Positions 17,105 to 29,451 of a stretch of 45,086 nt of DNA are shown piece after piece (position 1 is the stretch's first letter; every line of letters begins with the position of its first letter). Origin of the DNA: Catenulispora pinistramenti (GTDB taxonomy: Bacteria > Actinomycetota > Actinomycetes > Streptomycetales > Catenulisporaceae). The translations under genes and the position numbers were made by a program. Under the pieces are notes generated by a model. That model was given only the letters and a program-made list of their open reading frames with translations, did not search any database and was not told the origin of the DNA. The stretch spans positions 1 through 45,086 of the forward strand of contig NZ_JAAFYZ010000065.1 in NCBI RefSeq assembly GCF_018274385.1. Direction: 5' to 3'.

Positions 17105-18046
17105 ATGAATCACCCTGACGCGCCTGTTCTTGTTTCCGATCCGATCACCGATATCGCTGAATCCGCCGAATCCGCCGACGTCGCATCAGGCGTCGGCGAT
17201 CCCGCCGCCCCGGCTCTGCCCGGCGCGCGCGACGGGCTGCACGACGATGTGGCCGGCCCCGGCGGCCCAGCCGGCCCCGGCGGTTCCGGAGGTTCCGGCG
17301 AGGGCTCCGGCTCCGGCCCGGCCGACCGCTCGCACCCGGCCTACCAGGGCCCCTCGATCCCGAAGAACCACCACCGGGACGTCACCGGCGGCTGGCTGCG
17401 GCCGGCCGTGTTCGGCGTCACCGACGGCCTGGTCTCCAACTTCTCGCTGATCGCCGGCATGGCCGGCGGCGATGCCGGACACAAGACCATCGTGCTCACC
17501 GGCCTGGCCGGTCTGGTCGCCGGCGCCTGTTCGATGGCGGCCGGGGAGTTCATCTCGGTGGCCAGCCAGACCGAGGTCACCCAGGCCGAGATCGAGCTGG
17601 AGCGGCTGGAGCTGGCCCGGCGCCCGGCCGCGGAGATGAAGGAGCTCGCGGAGTTCCTCACCGAGCGCGGGCTGGACGCCGACCTGGCCCTGGAGGCGGC
17701 CCGGCAGATCCACCGCGACCCGGACCAGGCGCTGATCGTGCACGTGCAGGAAGAACTCGGCGTGGACCCGACCGACCTGCCCAGCCCGGTGGTGGCCGCG
17801 GTGTCCAGCTTCGGGTCGTTCGCGATCGGCGCGGTGCTGCCGCTGCTGCCGTACCTGCTGGGCCTGAACCAGCTGTGGGTGGCGATGCTGCTGGCCTTCG
17901 GCGGGCTGTTCGCCTGCGGGGCGATAGTCTCGCGCGTGTCCTCCCGCACCTGGTGGTTCTCCGGCCTGCGCCAACTGCTGTTCGGCATGGCCGCCGCTGT
18001 GGTGACCTTCGGACTCGGCGCGCTGATCGGCGGACACCTAGGCTGA
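17105..18046 (+). CDS. VIT1/CCC1 transporter family protein
   Basis: This protein (313 residues) has a disordered Gly/Ser/Pro-rich N-terminus (to about residue 95), then a VIT1/CCC1-type core. That core has the PAVFGVTDGLVSNFSLIAGM first helix, AGACSMAAGEFISVASQ second helix, a central charged cytoplasmic segment (about 160-220) and three C-terminal helices. Members move iron or manganese across membranes or act in metal tolerance; the substrate here is unknown. The ATG at 17105 follows AGGATCGAG and sits 30 bases after lgt. Confidence 0.88.
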   Translation: MNHPDAPVLVSDPITDIAESAESADVASGVGDPAAPALPGARDGLHDDVAGPGGPAGPGGSGGSGEGSGSGPADRSHPAYQGPSIPKNHHRDVTGGWLRPAVFGVTDGLVSNFSLIAGMAGGDAGHKTIVLTGLAGLVAGACSMAAGEFISVASQTEVTQAEIELERLELARRPAAEMKELAEFLTERGLDADLALEAARQIHRDPDQALIVHVQEELGVDPTDLPSPVVAAVSSFGSFAIGAVLPLLPYLLGLNQLWVAMLLAFGGLFACGAIVSRVSSRTWWFSGLRQLLFGMAAAVVTFGLGALIGGHLG

Positions 18047-18249
18047 GCCGCGATGGTGTACAAATCACATCATCCGGGCTAATCGGTGTTCGCCGGCCGC
18101 CTTCCCGTGGGAGATGACTCGCGAGATCGGGTGTCGAGGCAACCACACATGTCCCACCCGCGTCGAAGACGTAGAGCATACGGGCAAGCACGGGGCCGCT
18201 GACGGGGATCGGCGCGGTTCTGCGATCATGGCGAGGAGAGGTGCGGCTG

Positions 18250-19896
18250 TTGTCCGCGAAGAGCGAGGAGCTGGAAGACCTGCGCGACGGGGAACCGGCG
18301 CAGGGCCATACCGCCGCGGTTCACGGGAGCGGAGCGGGTGGTCCGTCCGCCGAGGCTGATGCGTTGGCCGAGACGGTCTCGCTGCCGGCGGCCGATCCGG
18401 CCCTGGCCGAGACGGTGTCGCTGAACGTGGCCGACGAGCGGGACCACATGCGGGTCCGACCATCGGCCGACCTCCACTCCGCCCCTGCCGCGGTGCCGCA
18501 GGACGTCGCGGAGGAGACGGCACGGGCCGTCGCCGAGGCGTCCGCGGACGGCGCCGAGGGAACCGCCGGAGCGGGATTCGAGCCCGGTGCGCAGGACGGC
18601 TCCGAGGGTGAGGCGGCCGAGGCCCCGTTCCCCTCGCGCCGCCGGCGGCACACTCCGTTGTACGGCCGCGGTGTCCGGGTCCTGCCGTGGAAGCACAAGG
18701 CGCGCCTGAACCCCGCGCAGCGCCGCCGCCGCAAGATCGTGGTGCGCTCGCTGTGGGGCTGCGTGCTGGTCTTCGTCGGCACCGTCGGCTGGTCCATCGG
18801 CGGCGCGCTGACCTCGCCGGGCACCGACACCGTGCAGGCCCGGCTGGCCGAGTGGGGCCGCGACCACGGCATGGGCGGCGCGGTGGCGCAGCTGGAGCAG
18901 TGGCAGTACGACCTGAACCCGCCGGCCAAGGGCGGTTCGGTGGACGCCAAGCAGTTCACCGACCTCGGGCCCACGGCCGGTGCGCCGAGCGGGGCCAAGC
19001 CGTCCAAGGGCGGCGCCGTCCCGGGCAAGCCGGGCGCGCCGAGCAGCCAGGCCGCGGACGTGATCGCGATGCAGCCGCGGATGCCGGCCCCGCCCGGACT
19101 GACGCTGGAGCCCGGCGAGGGCGTGTTCCAGGTCGCGGTGCAGACCCCCAACGGCCAGCCGGTGGTCCAGGTCGCGCGCATCCGCCCGGACGCGGTCTAC
19201 ACCGGCACCGCCGCCGACGTGGCCGTGATCGACCAGAAGCACAGCAGCTACGTGCTGCACCCGGGCCACGAGGGCGGCCTGAACTCGATCATCAAGGACG
19301 TCCCGAACCAGATCGACGCCAACGCCCGCCCGAACCTGATCGCGCTGTTCAACGGCGGCTTCAAGATCAGCGAGAGCCAGGGCGGCTACTACGACCACGG
19401 CGTCACCGCGGCCGCCCTGGTCAACGGCGCGGCCAGCGAGGTCATCTTCAAGGACGGCCACATGGCGGTCGGCATGTGGGGACGCGACTACAGCTTCCAG
19501 AAGAACAGCGACATCGTCAGCGTCCGCCAGAACCTCAAGCTCATGGTCGACAACGGCCAGGTCGTCCCCTACATCGACGACAGCTCCGTCTGGGGCCGCG
19601 CCGACCACGGCTCGGCCGCCGTCTGGCGCTCCGGCGTCGGCGTCAAGGCCGACGGCGACATCGTCTGGGTCGGCGGCAACACCCTGACCGCCCCCTCCCT
19701 GGCCCGCCTGCTGAAGGACGCTGGCGCGGTCCGCGCGATGCAGCTGGACATCAACCTGCGATGGGCGGACTTCCAGTACTTCCCGGCCCACGACGGGAAC
19801 CCGGACAACTCCAAGCTCTACGAGGACTTCCTCCAGGGGCCGAACAAGTTCTTTGAGAACTCGACGAAGGACTTCATGGCCGTCTACCTGCGCTGA
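18250..19896 (+). CDS. Membrane-anchored phosphodiester glycosidase family protein
   Basis: This 548-residue protein has an acidic, disordered cytoplasmic N-terminus (to about 135), a basic patch, one membrane helix (about 170-190, VVRSLWGCVLVFVGTVGW) and an extracytoplasmic domain. From about residue 285 this domain matches the phosphodiester glycosidase (NAGPA, DUF2233) family, with LFNGGFKIS, DHGVTAAALV and the late MQLDIN motif. The family's eukaryotic founder removes GlcNAc from mannose-6-phosphate diesters. In bacteria a role on wall-linked phosphodiester sugars is likely but unproven. The GAGGAGAGG Shine-Dalgarno (18233-18241) is too close to an in-frame GTG at 18241; the TTG at 18250 (or CTG at 18247) fits better. 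A strong terminator follows. Confidence 0.85.
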   Translation: MSAKSEELEDLRDGEPAQGHTAAVHGSGAGGPSAEADALAETVSLPAADPALAETVSLNVADERDHMRVRPSADLHSAPAAVPQDVAEETARAVAEASADGAEGTAGAGFEPGAQDGSEGEAAEAPFPSRRRRHTPLYGRGVRVLPWKHKARLNPAQRRRRKIVVRSLWGCVLVFVGTVGWSIGGALTSPGTDTVQARLAEWGRDHGMGGAVAQLEQWQYDLNPPAKGGSVDAKQFTDLGPTAGAPSGAKPSKGGAVPGKPGAPSSQAADVIAMQPRMPAPPGLTLEPGEGVFQVAVQTPNGQPVVQVARIRPDAVYTGTAADVAVIDQKHSSYVLHPGHEGGLNSIIKDVPNQIDANARPNLIALFNGGFKISESQGGYYDHGVTAAALVNGAASEVIFKDGHMAVGMWGRDYSFQKNSDIVSVRQNLKLMVDNGQVVPYIDDSSVWGRADHGSAAVWRSGVGVKADGDIVWVGGNTLTAPSLARLLKDAGAVRAMQLDINLRWADFQYFPAHDGNPDNSKLYEDFLQGPNKFFENSTKDFMAVYLR

Positions 19897-19917
19897 GGTT
19901 TCGCGGTATCGCGGTAG

Positions 19918-19957
19918 AGCAAGCAGCGCGGCGCACTGAAGCGCCGCGCTGCTTGCT
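19918..19957 (+). terminator. Terminator after the glycosidase gene
   Basis: A perfect 17-bp stem pairs 19918-19934 with 19941-19957 around an ACTGAA loop, 22 bases after the stop codon. It is the longest perfect hairpin in the window. It lies only four bases before the duplicated leader element R1. Confidence 0.85.
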
Positions 19958-19961
19958 GCAT

Positions 19962-20015
19962 CAAGGGCCAATGCCGTCCCGCCGTGTCAGTGGACACGAC
20001 GGAAGGACGAGCCCG
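19962..20015 (+). repeat. Leader element R1 (copy of the gltB leader)
   Basis: From CAAGGGCCAA to GGAAGGAC (19962-20008), this stretch matches R2 upstream of gltB at about 42 of 48 aligned positions by eye. It folds as CGTGTC (19983-19988) with GACACG (19993-19998), extended by CCG with CGG (20000-20002) and GTC with GAC. The Shine-Dalgarno GGAAGGA is therefore in the 3' arm. The ATG of the 52-aa gene follows seven bases later. Confidence 0.75.
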
Positions 20016-20174
20016 ATGAACCTCCTCAACCAGATCTTCACGCTGACCACCTCGGCCGCGGTCGCCATCAACGCGACCCTGACCGCGGTCGGCAAGGTCG
20101 GCAAGATCGCCGAAGCCCGGCGCCAAAAGAACTCATCCACTGTCGGTGAGTTGGATTCGCCCGCGGGGGAATAG
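20016..20174 (+). CDS. Small unknown protein sharing its leader with gltB
   Basis: This 52-residue ORF starts at ATG 20016 behind GGAAGGAC (20001-20008) at ideal spacing. Residues 1-35 form a hydrophobic or amphipathic helix ending in KIAEARRQK; the last 15 are polar and acidic. I recognise no family, and there is no clear signal peptide or cysteine. Its 5' leader is nearly identical to that of gltB, 430 bases downstream, so the two are probably controlled alike and a link to glutamate synthesis is possible. No promoter is obvious after the upstream terminator; a TAGAGC box at 19915-19920 overlaps it. The good start signal and codon use favour a real gene. Confidence 0.6.
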   Translation: MNLLNQIFTLTTSAAVAINATLTAVGKVGKIAEARRQKNSSTVGELDSPAGE

Positions 20175-20362
20175 GGGAGAAGAGGCGTAGCCGCCGTCCG
20201 GCGGGCCGTCGGCGCGCCATCGAAATCCCGTGCCGACCCGGCGTCGCACCCGGCCCAGCTCAAGATCCACATCAAATTAGCCGGTCTCACTATCCGGAAC
20301 ACATCTCAAGACCACCGGTCCCGAACTGTGAGATACTCCACTCCCCACCGGCACCACCATGT

Positions 20363-20379
20363 TGTAACCTCTGCTTACA
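20363..20379 (+). promoter_or_regulatory. Inverted repeat upstream of gltB (possible nitrogen-regulator site)
   Basis: TGTAA (20363-20367) and TTACA (20375-20379) flank seven bases. GTAAC at 20364-20368 matches the first half of a GlnR box (GTnAC-n6-GAAAC), but the second half fits poorly. It lies 70-90 bases before gltB in AT-richer DNA, where a nitrogen-control site would be expected. Confidence 0.35.
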
Positions 20380-20394
20380 CCTGATCGGATTGCG

Positions 20395-20450
20395 CAAGGG
20401 CCAAAGACGTCCCGCCGTGCCAGACTGACACGACGGAAGGACAGCCCCTC
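20395..20450 (+). repeat. Leader element R2 of gltB
   Basis: This is the gltB copy of the duplicated leader (core 20395-20442). It can fold with CGTG pairing CACG, CCG with CGG and GTC with GAC, placing GGAAGGAC (20435-20442) in the 3' arm, eight bases before the ATG. Differences from R1 fall mostly in the upper stem and loop, so the lower fold is kept in both. Confidence 0.75.
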
Positions 20451-25119
<4,669 letters not shown>

Positions 25120-25127
<8 letters not shown>

Positions 25128-26580
25128 CCCCCGTGGTTTCCTGACCACCCCGCAGCAGCACCCCGAGCGCCGCCCGGTCACCGAGCGCGTCCAGGACTGG
25201 AAAGAGGTCTACAAGCCCGGCGGGCTCCTGCCGATCATCAGCAAGCAAGCCGGCCGGTGTATGGACTGCGGCATCCCCTTCTGCCACAACGGCTGCCCGC
25301 TCGGGAACATCATCCCGGAGTGGAACGACCTGGTGTGGAAGGGCGACTGGGAGGGTGCCTCCGAGCGGCTGCACGCGACCAACAACTTCCCGGAGTTCAC
25401 CGGGCGGCTGTGTCCGGCGCCGTGTGAGACCGCCTGTGTGCTGGGCATCAACCAGCCGCCGGTGACCATCAAGAACGTCGAGGTCGCGATCATCGACCGG
25501 GCCTGGGAGGACGGGACCGTCAAGCCCCTGCCGCCCGAGCGGCTCTCCGGGCGCACCGTGGCCGTGATCGGCTCCGGTCCCTCGGGCCTGGCCGCCGCGC
25601 AGCAGCTCACGCGGGCCGGGCACACGGTCGCCGTCTACGAGCGGGCCGACCGGATCGGCGGCCTGCTGCGCTACGGCATCCCCGAGTTCAAGATGGAGAA
25701 GCGGCACCTGAACCGGCGGATCGAGCAGATGCGCGCCGAGGGCACGAAGTTCCGTCCCGGTATGCACATCGGCGTCGACCTGACCGGCGACGCGCTGCTG
25801 GCCCGCTATGACGCCATCGTGCTCGCGGTCGGCTCGACCAAGGCCCGCGATCTGGAGGTGCCGGGGCGCGATCTGGCCGGGGTGCACCAGGCGATGGACT
25901 ACCTGCCCTACGCGAACAAGACCTGCGAGGGTGACTACCTGACCGCGCCGATCGACGCGTTCGGCAAGCACGTGGTGGTCATCGGCGGCGGCGACACCGG
26001 CGCGGACTGCCTGGGCACGGCCACCCGGCAGGGCGCCGCCTCGGTCACCCAGCTGGAGATCATGCCGCGGCCTACGGATGAGCGGCCCGGGCACCAGCCG
26101 TGGCCGACCTACCCGATGATCTTCCGGGTCTCCTCGGCGCACGAGGAGAACGGCGAGCGCGTCTACGCGGTGTCCACCACCGAGTTCGTCGGCGACGACA
26201 ACGGCCGGGTCCAGGCCCTGAAGCTGACCGAGGTGCGGTTCGAGGGCGGCCGTCCGGTCCCGGTCGAGGGCACCGAGCGCGAGATCCCGGCCGATCTGGT
26301 CCTGCTGGCCATGGGCTTCGTCGGCCCCGAGCGCGGCAACGGCCTGATCGACCAGCTGGGCCTGGCCCTGGACGAGCGCGGCAACATCGCGCGGGACGCC
26401 GAGTACGCGACCAACGTGCCCGGTGTCTTCGTGGCCGGGGACGCCGGACGCGGGCAATCGCTGATCGTCTGGGCGATCGCCGAGGGCCGCTCGGCGGCCA
26501 GTTCGGTGGACGCCTACCTGAGCGGTGCCAGCACGCTGCCCAAGCCGATCCCGCCGACCGCGCGGCAGGTCACGGTCTGA
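25120..26580 (+). CDS. gltD: Glutamate synthase (NADPH) small subunit
   Basis: GltD oxidises NADPH and passes electrons through FAD and two [4Fe-4S] clusters to GltB. The 486-residue protein has N-terminal cluster cysteines Cys47, 50, 55, 59 ([13 protein letters not shown]) and Cys98, 102, 106 (CPAPCETAC), an FAD-binding GSGPSG near 150, an NADPH-binding GGGDTG near 290, and the late [18 protein letters not shown] motif. The GTG at 25120 overlaps gltB and follows GGAGG (25109-25113), so the subunits are co-translated. Two near-identical hairpins follow. Confidence 0.97.
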
Positions 26581-26623
26581 GCGGGGGCCGACCTGAGAGC
26601 GTGGCCGCCCGCACCGCGGTCCT

Positions 26624-26689
26624 GTGCGGGTGGCCACCCTCGGCCACACCCGCGCAGTCCCGTGCGGGTGGCCACCCTCGGCCACACCC
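26624..26689. terminator. Duplicated terminator-like hairpin after gltD
   Basis: A 28-base sequence (26624-26651) is repeated exactly at 26662-26689, period 38. Each copy folds into a GCGGGTG-GCC / GGC-CACCCGC stem with a two-base bulge. They lie between the convergent gltD and DUF4190 genes, so the pair probably ends transcription from one or both sides. Confidence 0.6.
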
Positions 26690-26726
26690 CGCCCGCGTCA
26701 GCCGGGCAGTTGGCGAGTAGCCTCGG

Positions 26727-27302
26727 TCAGCGGTTCGCCAACAGGATCAGACCAAGGATCCACAGCACCAGCGTGACGATGCCGAGCACGAACCCGGCCT
26801 GCGCCACACCGCGGTTGGTGGCCTCGCCACGGGCCACCCGGTTCAACCCGATCCGCCCGAAGATGATCGCCAGGATGCTGCACGGGCCCACCAGGAACCC
26901 GACGACACCCAGGACCAGGGCCGCGACGCCCATGCCGTTGCGGCGTCGGACCGGGGGAGCGCCGTACTCGCCGTACTCGTAGCCACGGCCGCCGCCGTAG
27001 GTCGGGAACGCTTCCGGCGGCAGCGGCGGCGGAGCCGGGTACTGCTGGCCGGGCTCGGCGTACTGCGGCGGTGGTTCGGACGGTGAGGGCTCCGCGGAAT
27101 ACGGGGACTGCTGGTCCCGCGCAGGCTGTTCATCATCCGCGGAGTTCTGAGGCGGGGAGGAAGGAGGCTGAGCCGGCCCTTCTGGCACCGCACCCGCGGG
27201 CTGCTCCGAGCTCAGCGGGCGCTGCGGGGCCTCGGGCTCCGCCGGCCGCCCGGTTCCCGGCTCCCCGGGTTCCGAGGCCTCCGGGGGAGGGGTTGTCGTC
27301 AT
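26727..27302 (-). CDS. DUF4190 domain membrane protein
   Basis: This 191-residue protein has a long Pro/Glu/Gln/Tyr-rich cytoplasmic N-terminus (to about 120), then the DUF4190 core of two membrane helices around a short loop (VAALVLGVVGFLVGPCSILA, then FGRIGLNRVARGEATNRGVAQAGF, then LGIVTLVLWILGLILL). The family is widespread in actinobacteria without a known function; proline-rich tails often serve as binding regions. I prefer the ATG at 27302. A TTG at 27311 is closer to a GGAG and would add three residues. It is transcribed towards gltD and away from pyk. Confidence 0.85.
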   Translation of the reverse strand: MTTTPPPEASEPGEPGTGRPAEPEAPQRPLSSEQPAGAVPEGPAQPPSSPPQNSADDEQPARDQQSPYSAEPSPSEPPPQYAEPGQQYPAPPPLPPEAFPTYGGGRGYEYGEYGAPPVRRRNGMGVAALVLGVVGFLVGPCSILAIIFGRIGLNRVARGEATNRGVAQAGFVLGIVTLVLWILGLILLANR

Positions 27303-27391
27303 GGAGGCCAATTGTCTCCGTTACACCCGGTTCATTCCATACAGACACACGGTGAACGGCGGCGGAAAGTTGTGTTCGGCGCCGTGAGAAC

Positions 27392-27423
27392 TTGTCAGAC
27401 CGGAAAAAGCTACTAACGAGTAG
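27392..27423 (+). promoter_or_regulatory. pyk upstream region with a palindrome
   Basis: TTGTCA (27392-27397) is followed 16 bases later by TAACGA (27414-27419), a modest promoter fit. A perfect inverted repeat, CTACT-AACG-AGTAG (27410-27423), overlaps the possible -10 box and could bind a regulator. The start codon is 17 bases further on. Confidence 0.35.
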
Positions 27424-27440
27424 GACATAAGGTAGTAGGC

Positions 27441-28922
27441 ATGCGCCGCGCGAAAATCGTTTGTACCCTGGGCCCGTCCGCCGGAACCCTAGAGCAGCTC
27501 ACCGCCCTGGTGGAAGCCGGCATGAATGTGGCCCGCTTGAATCTCTCCCACGGTTCTTATGAGGACCACGAAGAGCGATATCGAAACGTCCGGCAGGTCG
27601 CCACGAATAGCGGCCAGGCCATCGGCATCCTGGTCGACCTGCAGGGGCCGAAGATCCGGCTGGGCACCTTCGCCAACGGCAAGGAGGTCCTGGCCAACGG
27701 CGCGCAGTTCACCATCACCACGCGCGACGTCGCCGGGGACGCCACCATCTGCGGTACCACGTACAAGGGGCTGCCCGGCGACTGCAAGCCCGGCGACCCG
27801 ATCCTGGTCGACGACGGCAAGCTGTTCCTGGAAGTCCAGAGCGTCACCGACACCGACGTGGTGACCCGGGTGATCGAGGGCGGCCCGATCTCCAACAGCA
27901 AGGGCATCAACCTGCCGGGCGTCTCGGTCTCGGTCCCGGCGCTGTCCGAGAAGGACGAGCTGGACCTGCGCTGGGCCCTGGGCAAGCCCGAGCCCGGCCA
28001 CGGCAACCCGGGTGTGCGGGCCGACATGATCGCGCTGTCCTTCGTCCGGGACGCCGTCGACATCGAGCGGGTCCACGAGATCATGGACGAGGTCGGGCAC
28101 CGGGTGCCGGTGATCGCCAAGATCGAGAAGCCGCAGGCCGTGGCCAACCTGGACGCCATCGTGGACGCCTTCGACGCCATCATGGTGGCCCGCGGCGACC
28201 TGGGCGTGGAGCTGCCGCTGGAGCAGGTCCCGATGGTGCAGAAGCGCTGCATCACGCTGTCCCGGCGCAACGCCAAGCCGGTCATCGTGGCCACCCAGAT
28301 GCTGGACTCGATGATCACCAACTCCCGGCCGACCCGCGCCGAGGTCTCCGACGTGGCCAACGCGGTGCTGGACGGCACCGACGCGGTGATGCTCTCGGCC
28401 GAGACCTCGGTCGGCGCCTACGCGGTCCAGACCGTGGAGACCATGGCCAAGATCATCACCGCGGCCGAGGAGGAGACCCTGGCCGCCGGCCTGAAGCCGG
28501 CCCTGAGCAAGCCGCGCACCAAGGGCGGCGCCGTGGCCCGGGCCGCGGCCGAGCTCGGCGAGAACCTGTACGCCAAGTACCTGATCGCCTTCACCGAGAG
28601 CGGCGACACCGCCCGCCGGCTGTCCCGCTACCGTCCCCCGACGCCGGTGATCGCCTTCACCCCGCACAACGAGATCCGCAACCAGCTCGCCCTGAGCTGG
28701 GGGATCCGCACCTTCTGCAGCCCGGAGGTGGACCACACCGACGAGATGGTGCGCCAGGTCGACACCGAGCTGCTGCAGCTGGAGCTGTGCAAGCCCGGCG
28801 ACACCGTGGTCATCATCGCCGGCTCCCCGCCCGGGATCCCCGGCTCCACCAACGCGGTGCGCGTGCACCGCGTGGGCGACGCCATCACCGGTGCCGCACC
28901 GGCCTACCGCGAGGCGCACTGA
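27441..28922 (+). CDS. pyk: Pyruvate kinase
   Basis: Pyruvate kinase transfers phosphate from phosphoenolpyruvate to ADP, the last step of glycolysis. The 493-residue protein has the complete family pattern: RRAKIVCTLGP at the N-terminus, NVARLNLSHG, DLQGPKIRLG before the B domain, the active-site signature KIEKPQA with its lysine near 230, MVARGDLGVELP, and ATQMLDSMI with DGTDAVMLSAETS. A normal C-terminal allosteric domain follows. The ATG at 27441 has a weak AGG just upstream. It is monocistronic, divergent from DUF4190. Confidence 0.97.
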   Translation: MRRAKIVCTLGPSAGTLEQLTALVEAGMNVARLNLSHGSYEDHEERYRNVRQVATNSGQAIGILVDLQGPKIRLGTFANGKEVLANGAQFTITTRDVAGDATICGTTYKGLPGDCKPGDPILVDDGKLFLEVQSVTDTDVVTRVIEGGPISNSKGINLPGVSVSVPALSEKDELDLRWALGKPEPGHGNPGVRADMIALSFVRDAVDIERVHEIMDEVGHRVPVIAKIEKPQAVANLDAIVDAFDAIMVARGDLGVELPLEQVPMVQKRCITLSRRNAKPVIVATQMLDSMITNSRPTRAEVSDVANAVLDGTDAVMLSAETSVGAYAVQTVETMAKIITAAEEETLAAGLKPALSKPRTKGGAVARAAAELGENLYAKYLIAFTESGDTARRLSRYRPPTPVIAFTPHNEIRNQLALSWGIRTFCSPEVDHTDEMVRQVDTELLQLELCKPGDTVVIIAGSPPGIPGSTNAVRVHRVGDAITGAAPAYREAH

Positions 28923-29060
28923 CCGCGGCCGGGCCCCGGCCCGCGGCCCGGTGCGGAATCGCCCCGCCGCAGACGGATTTTCGCGCCACGGCGCCTTCCT
29001 CGGACCTGATCGGGTCCGGGGCGGGCGCCGCTGTTGCTCGCGGGCCGACCGGCTCGCGAG

Positions 29061-29165
29061 CGAATTGTCAGCTCCCGAACTGCTTGTCCGCGAACTGCTT
29101 GTCCCTGAGTGGCTTGTTCGTGGACTGTTTGTCCGTGGACTGCCCTGCTGTGAACTCCCTTGCCC
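29061..29165. repeat. 15-bp tandem repeat, 7 copies
   Basis: Seven uninterrupted 15-base units run from 29061. Units 2 and 3 (29076-29105) differ at one base (CGAACTGCTTGTCCG); the others are diverged. Read rightward from 29060 they encode a five-residue period, A-N/D-C-L-S, like pentapeptide-repeat proteins. The frame has no convincing start and runs on into the antisense of the tRNA. It is either a remnant of a pentapeptide-repeat gene or a non-coding minisatellite between pyk and the tRNA. Confidence 0.7.
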
Positions 29166-29172
29166 CCACACG

Positions 29173-29205
29173 AAAAAACCCGCCCGCCGGAACGGCGAAC
29201 GGGTT
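29173..29205 (-). terminator. Intrinsic terminator of the tRNA gene
   Basis: On the leftward strand, AACCCG and CGCCG pair with CGGCG and CGGGTT (29177-29205) around a TTC loop with a small internal loop. A run of T follows (29178-29173). It begins 16 bases after the tRNA and is the only classical T-tailed terminator in the window. Confidence 0.85.
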
Positions 29206-29220
29206 CGGGTATTTCAGAAG

Positions 29221-29294
29221 TGCTCCGGGTGGGACTCGAACCCACACTGAATGGTGTTTGAGACCATCTTCTCTGCCGATTGGAATACCGGAGC
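29221..29294 (-). tRNA. tRNA-Leu (anticodon CAA) with short variable loop
   Basis: The 74-base cloverleaf has a 7-bp acceptor stem (GCTCCGG/CCGGAGC, discriminator A), a 3-bp D stem with GG in the loop, an anticodon stem ATGGT/ACCAT around CTCAAAC (anticodon CAA, leucine codon UUG), and a T arm GTGGG-TTCGAGT-CCCAC. CCA is not encoded. The variable loop is only five bases (TCAGT), whereas tRNA-Leu normally has a long extra arm. The leucine label therefore rests on the anticodon and A73 alone. A good terminator follows, so it is transcribed as its own unit. Confidence 0.85.
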
Positions 29295-29336
29295 ATCGAT
29301 CGGGCGAAAATCGGCCATCCGTTCCCCACGGATGAC

Positions 29337-29355
29337 TGTGATCACCTGCGTCACA
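29337..29355. promoter_or_regulatory. Palindromic site between the tRNA and the ANTAR regulator
   Basis: GTGATCAC (29338-29345) is a perfect palindrome. TGTGA (29337-29341) and TCACA (29351-29355) also form an inverted repeat, with nine bases between, too wide for a standard Crp site. On the leftward strand a TATGCT box lies just beyond it, a possible tRNA promoter. Confidence 0.25.
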
Positions 29356-29451
29356 GCATACCGGACCGGCGACCGCCCCCCGCAACCAGTTCTGGCGCAG
29401 GTAGGCTCGTACCGAAACGAATACCCGGCACCGCCGCCTAGTGAGGACCCC

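Noticed and set aside
20363-20379. A firm GlnR box upstream of gltB
   Set aside because: Only the GTAAC half fits the GTnAC-n6-GAAAC pattern. I keep it as an unassigned inverted repeat.
28787-29335. Complete pentapeptide-repeat gene
   Set aside because: The frame overlaps the end of pyk and the tRNA, has no start signals, and only about 35 residues show the repeat.
29337-29355. Crp-type site
   Set aside because: The TGTGA/TCACA halves are nine bases apart instead of six, so it does not fit.
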